The notes under the pieces were generated by a model. The model did not search any database. It was given only the letters and a program-made list of their open reading frames with translations, and had not been told where the DNA came from. DNA of 64,000 nt from Effrenium voratum. Its lineage: Eukaryota > Sar > Dinophyceae > Suessiales > Symbiodiniaceae. Every line of letters starts with the position of its first letter. Within the stretch, counting starts at the first letter, position 1. The stretch is from NCBI GenBank assembly GCA_963377175.1, contig CAUJNA010003771.1, positions 1,430,087 through 1,494,086 of the forward strand, in the 5' to 3' direction. Both the position numbers and the translations under genes were made by a program. Positions 62,648 to 64,000 of this stretch are shown one piece after another.

Positions 62648-62766
62648 TTCTGGGAGGAACATGGCTGTTGTTGGGAAGCATTTTACATTTTTGCTTATTG
62701 TGGTTTAGTGGGAAATCCCCACTTAACTTAACTGCTATTTGTTTTTTGTTGCTCCCCTTCCAACGT
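62648..62766 (+). repeat. Dispersed repeat family I, abutting an exon
   Basis: It shares TTGTTGGGAAGC, TTACATTTTT, GGTTTAGTGGG and GCTCCCCTTCCAACGT with 15121-15237. It is followed by a polypyrimidine tract and an exon candidate. Confidence 0.55.
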
Positions 62767-62824
62767 CAACCAAGGAAGGGCTTTTCCTCTCTTTTTTTTC
62801 TCCTTTTTTTTCCTCGCAACGGAG

Positions 62825-62980
62825 GCCGAGGCGTCAGAGCCAGGCCTCGAAGGCGAGGGTTCGGAAGCCGTGGTGTTCAGCGCTCGTTTGTCCCAAGGGT
62901 GGTGGTCGTCACCGGTTGGAGCCTTTCTGGGGCAACCATCCTGGTTTAGGGCCCCTGAAATATCAGAAACCCTTATATAG
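62825..62980 (+). CDS. Putative exon, acidic then aromatic
   Basis: TCTTTTTTTTCTCC, TTTTTTTTCCTCG and CAACGGAG form a strong acceptor region. In phase 0 the frame reads AEASEPGLEGEGSEAVVFSA, RLSQGWWSSPVGAFLGQPSW and FRAPEISETLI to TAG. A donor may lie at TGGTG|GTCGTC (near 62904). The protein-like composition starts exactly at the acceptor. No family was recognised. Confidence 0.45.
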   Translation, partial: AEASEPGLEGEGSEAVVFSARLSQGWWSSPVGAFLGQPSWFRAPEISETLI

Positions 62981-64000
62981 CTCTGCTGCTCGGGTGGTTT
63001 TGAACATCATTTGTTGCGAAGTGACTCTTTTTGTTGGGGTGATGTTTAAAGGTTTGCATTCTAGGGAGCTGATGTTGTTTGTCCTGAGCGGAAAGCAACA
63101 ATTCGGTATTCAAACGCTAGGCTTCACAGTGCAAATTGTGTTTTCAGATTGTGCTTGTTTGGTTCTGTTCATGTTTTATGGGCCGCACAAATTATGTTTG
63201 ACATATTCTCGGTTGAGAGGACTACCTAGTGCTTGGGTTTGCGGCCAAGTTACTAAGTTGCCAGCAAGCTGGGTTATGGCCCACTTACAGGCCTCCCCAA
63301 GAGGAGTTACATCTGCTGTTAGTGGGGTATAGCTCGAGTGGTTAACCGCTGACGAACTTGGCCGCACATCCAGTACAAATTGGGATCATTCCCCTTGGCC
63401 ATTGTTGGGATGCTTATCCAAGAAGCGGATCTTCGAATCCTCATGGAGGGTTGGTGCATGATGAACACGTGGGTCTGTTCCTTTTTGCGGGTACTCTTTT
63501 GAGGGTTGCTTCAAAGGGACACCAAAGGGCAAACCACCGTTTCGTTCCCCCCATTTTAAGACACGCCCATGTAGTTGGAGGGAACCGGGCGGAGCTCCCT
63601 ACAATCTTGGAGGTAGGGTCACCACTTATTCTGAGCAAAGGACTATCTTTCCGGATCTATCACTATCCGTTCATTTGGAGGTGAGGCTCCTCTGGAACAA
63701 AAGGAATCCGCGGATTCCCTTGACAAGTGTGGGTCTATTGGTGTGGGCTGAACGCGTCAACTCTTGTTTCCAGCAATTCACATTTCTGTAGGCCTTCAAC
63801 TCCCGTTCTACCATAGTCTTTGGCTCAGGCCCAACATGGTCAATCACATTGTGGGCCGAACCTCCGATAAACAAAGACATCACGTTGTTTTGGGGGGAGT
63901 CGGAAGGTTCTGAAACTAAAGTGCTGGTTCGCCTGTTTCGCTGAGTCAAAAGTCATCAAAATCCGAGGCCGGCCTTTGGTCACCCGCATCGCATCAGGTG
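62981..64000. other. Non-coding stretch
   Basis: A SINE-like segment lies at 63329-63440 and a family L copy near 63500-63560. A 197-codon frame ending at 63332 overlaps the exon at 62825 in another frame and is not accepted. Confidence 0.4.
63329..63440 (+). repeat. tRNA-derived SINE-like element
   Basis: ATAGCTCGAGTGGTTAACCG resembles a tRNA A box and GATCTTCGAATCCTCATGG, about 90 nt further, a B box. CTGACGAACTTGGCCGCACA then TCCA is shared with 2294-2330. The spacing is too long for a tRNA gene, so a SINE or a decayed tRNA pseudogene is more likely. Confidence 0.45.

Larger units (their letters stand above)
62205..62824. other. Non-coding stretch
   Basis: It contains a family C MITE (62537-62625) and a family I repeat (62648-62766), then a strong polypyrimidine tract leading to the next exon. 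Confidence 0.45.

Noticed and set aside
63329..63440. tRNA gene
   Set aside because: A-box and B-box resemblances are about 90 nt apart and no acceptor stem pairs; treated as SINE-like.

Overview
This window looks like nuclear DNA of a dinoflagellate. It is about half G+C with low gene density. There are no operons, ribosome-binding sites, rRNA, tRNA or CRISPR arrays. Coding-looking DNA occurs as short G+C-rich islands of 45-270 bp. Many are bounded by a polypyrimidine-AG on the left and a GT on the right, as expected for exons. The strongest lineage clue is at 55.9 kb: a degenerate copy of the conserved dinoflagellate spliced-leader sequence ends a few bases before an ATG and an open frame, the usual mark of a trans-spliced mRNA that was copied back into the genome. 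A C-terminal exon at 61.8-62.2 kb also resembles a methyltransferase-fold repeat that I recall as common in dinoflagellate proteins. Species cannot be told from sequence alone.

Layout. 1-9 kb: mostly non-coding, with a few inverted-repeat elements. 9-16.5 kb: Cys-rich, J-protein-like, helical and short splice-bounded exon candidates. 17.77-18.79 kb: a compositionally distinct ~1 kb block between 13-bp direct repeats. 20-31 kb: more exon islands (a C2H2 finger, a second Cys-rich exon, Pro/Ala linkers) separated by MITE-rich DNA; 21.6-22.2 kb is a large tetranucleotide satellite. 31.5-33.4 kb: a 1.9-kb DNA transposon with 23-bp perfect terminal inverted repeats and an 8-bp target duplication, sitting inside an older dispersed repeat. 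33.4-49 kb: long repeat-rich stretches with Lys/Glu-rich exons near 43 kb, a 214-codon ATG frame at 41.2 kb and a tandem array at 46-47 kb. 49.6-56 kb: several uncharacterised open frames, a C2H2 exon, then the relic-spliced-leader gene. 58-59.3 kb: a CA-skewed, CAG-rich low-complexity tract. 59.4-63 kb: the most gene-like part, with a small membrane protein and a multi-exon gene.

Almost all exon candidates lie on the + strand from about 9 to 63 kb, which fits one or more long, intron-rich, co-oriented genes, but the exons could not be joined into full proteins. Most of the non-coding DNA consists of short dispersed families, many with terminal inverted repeats and some with target duplications. 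No complete autonomous transposon protein was recognised. Gene models are therefore tentative; the inverted-repeat elements are the best-supported features.
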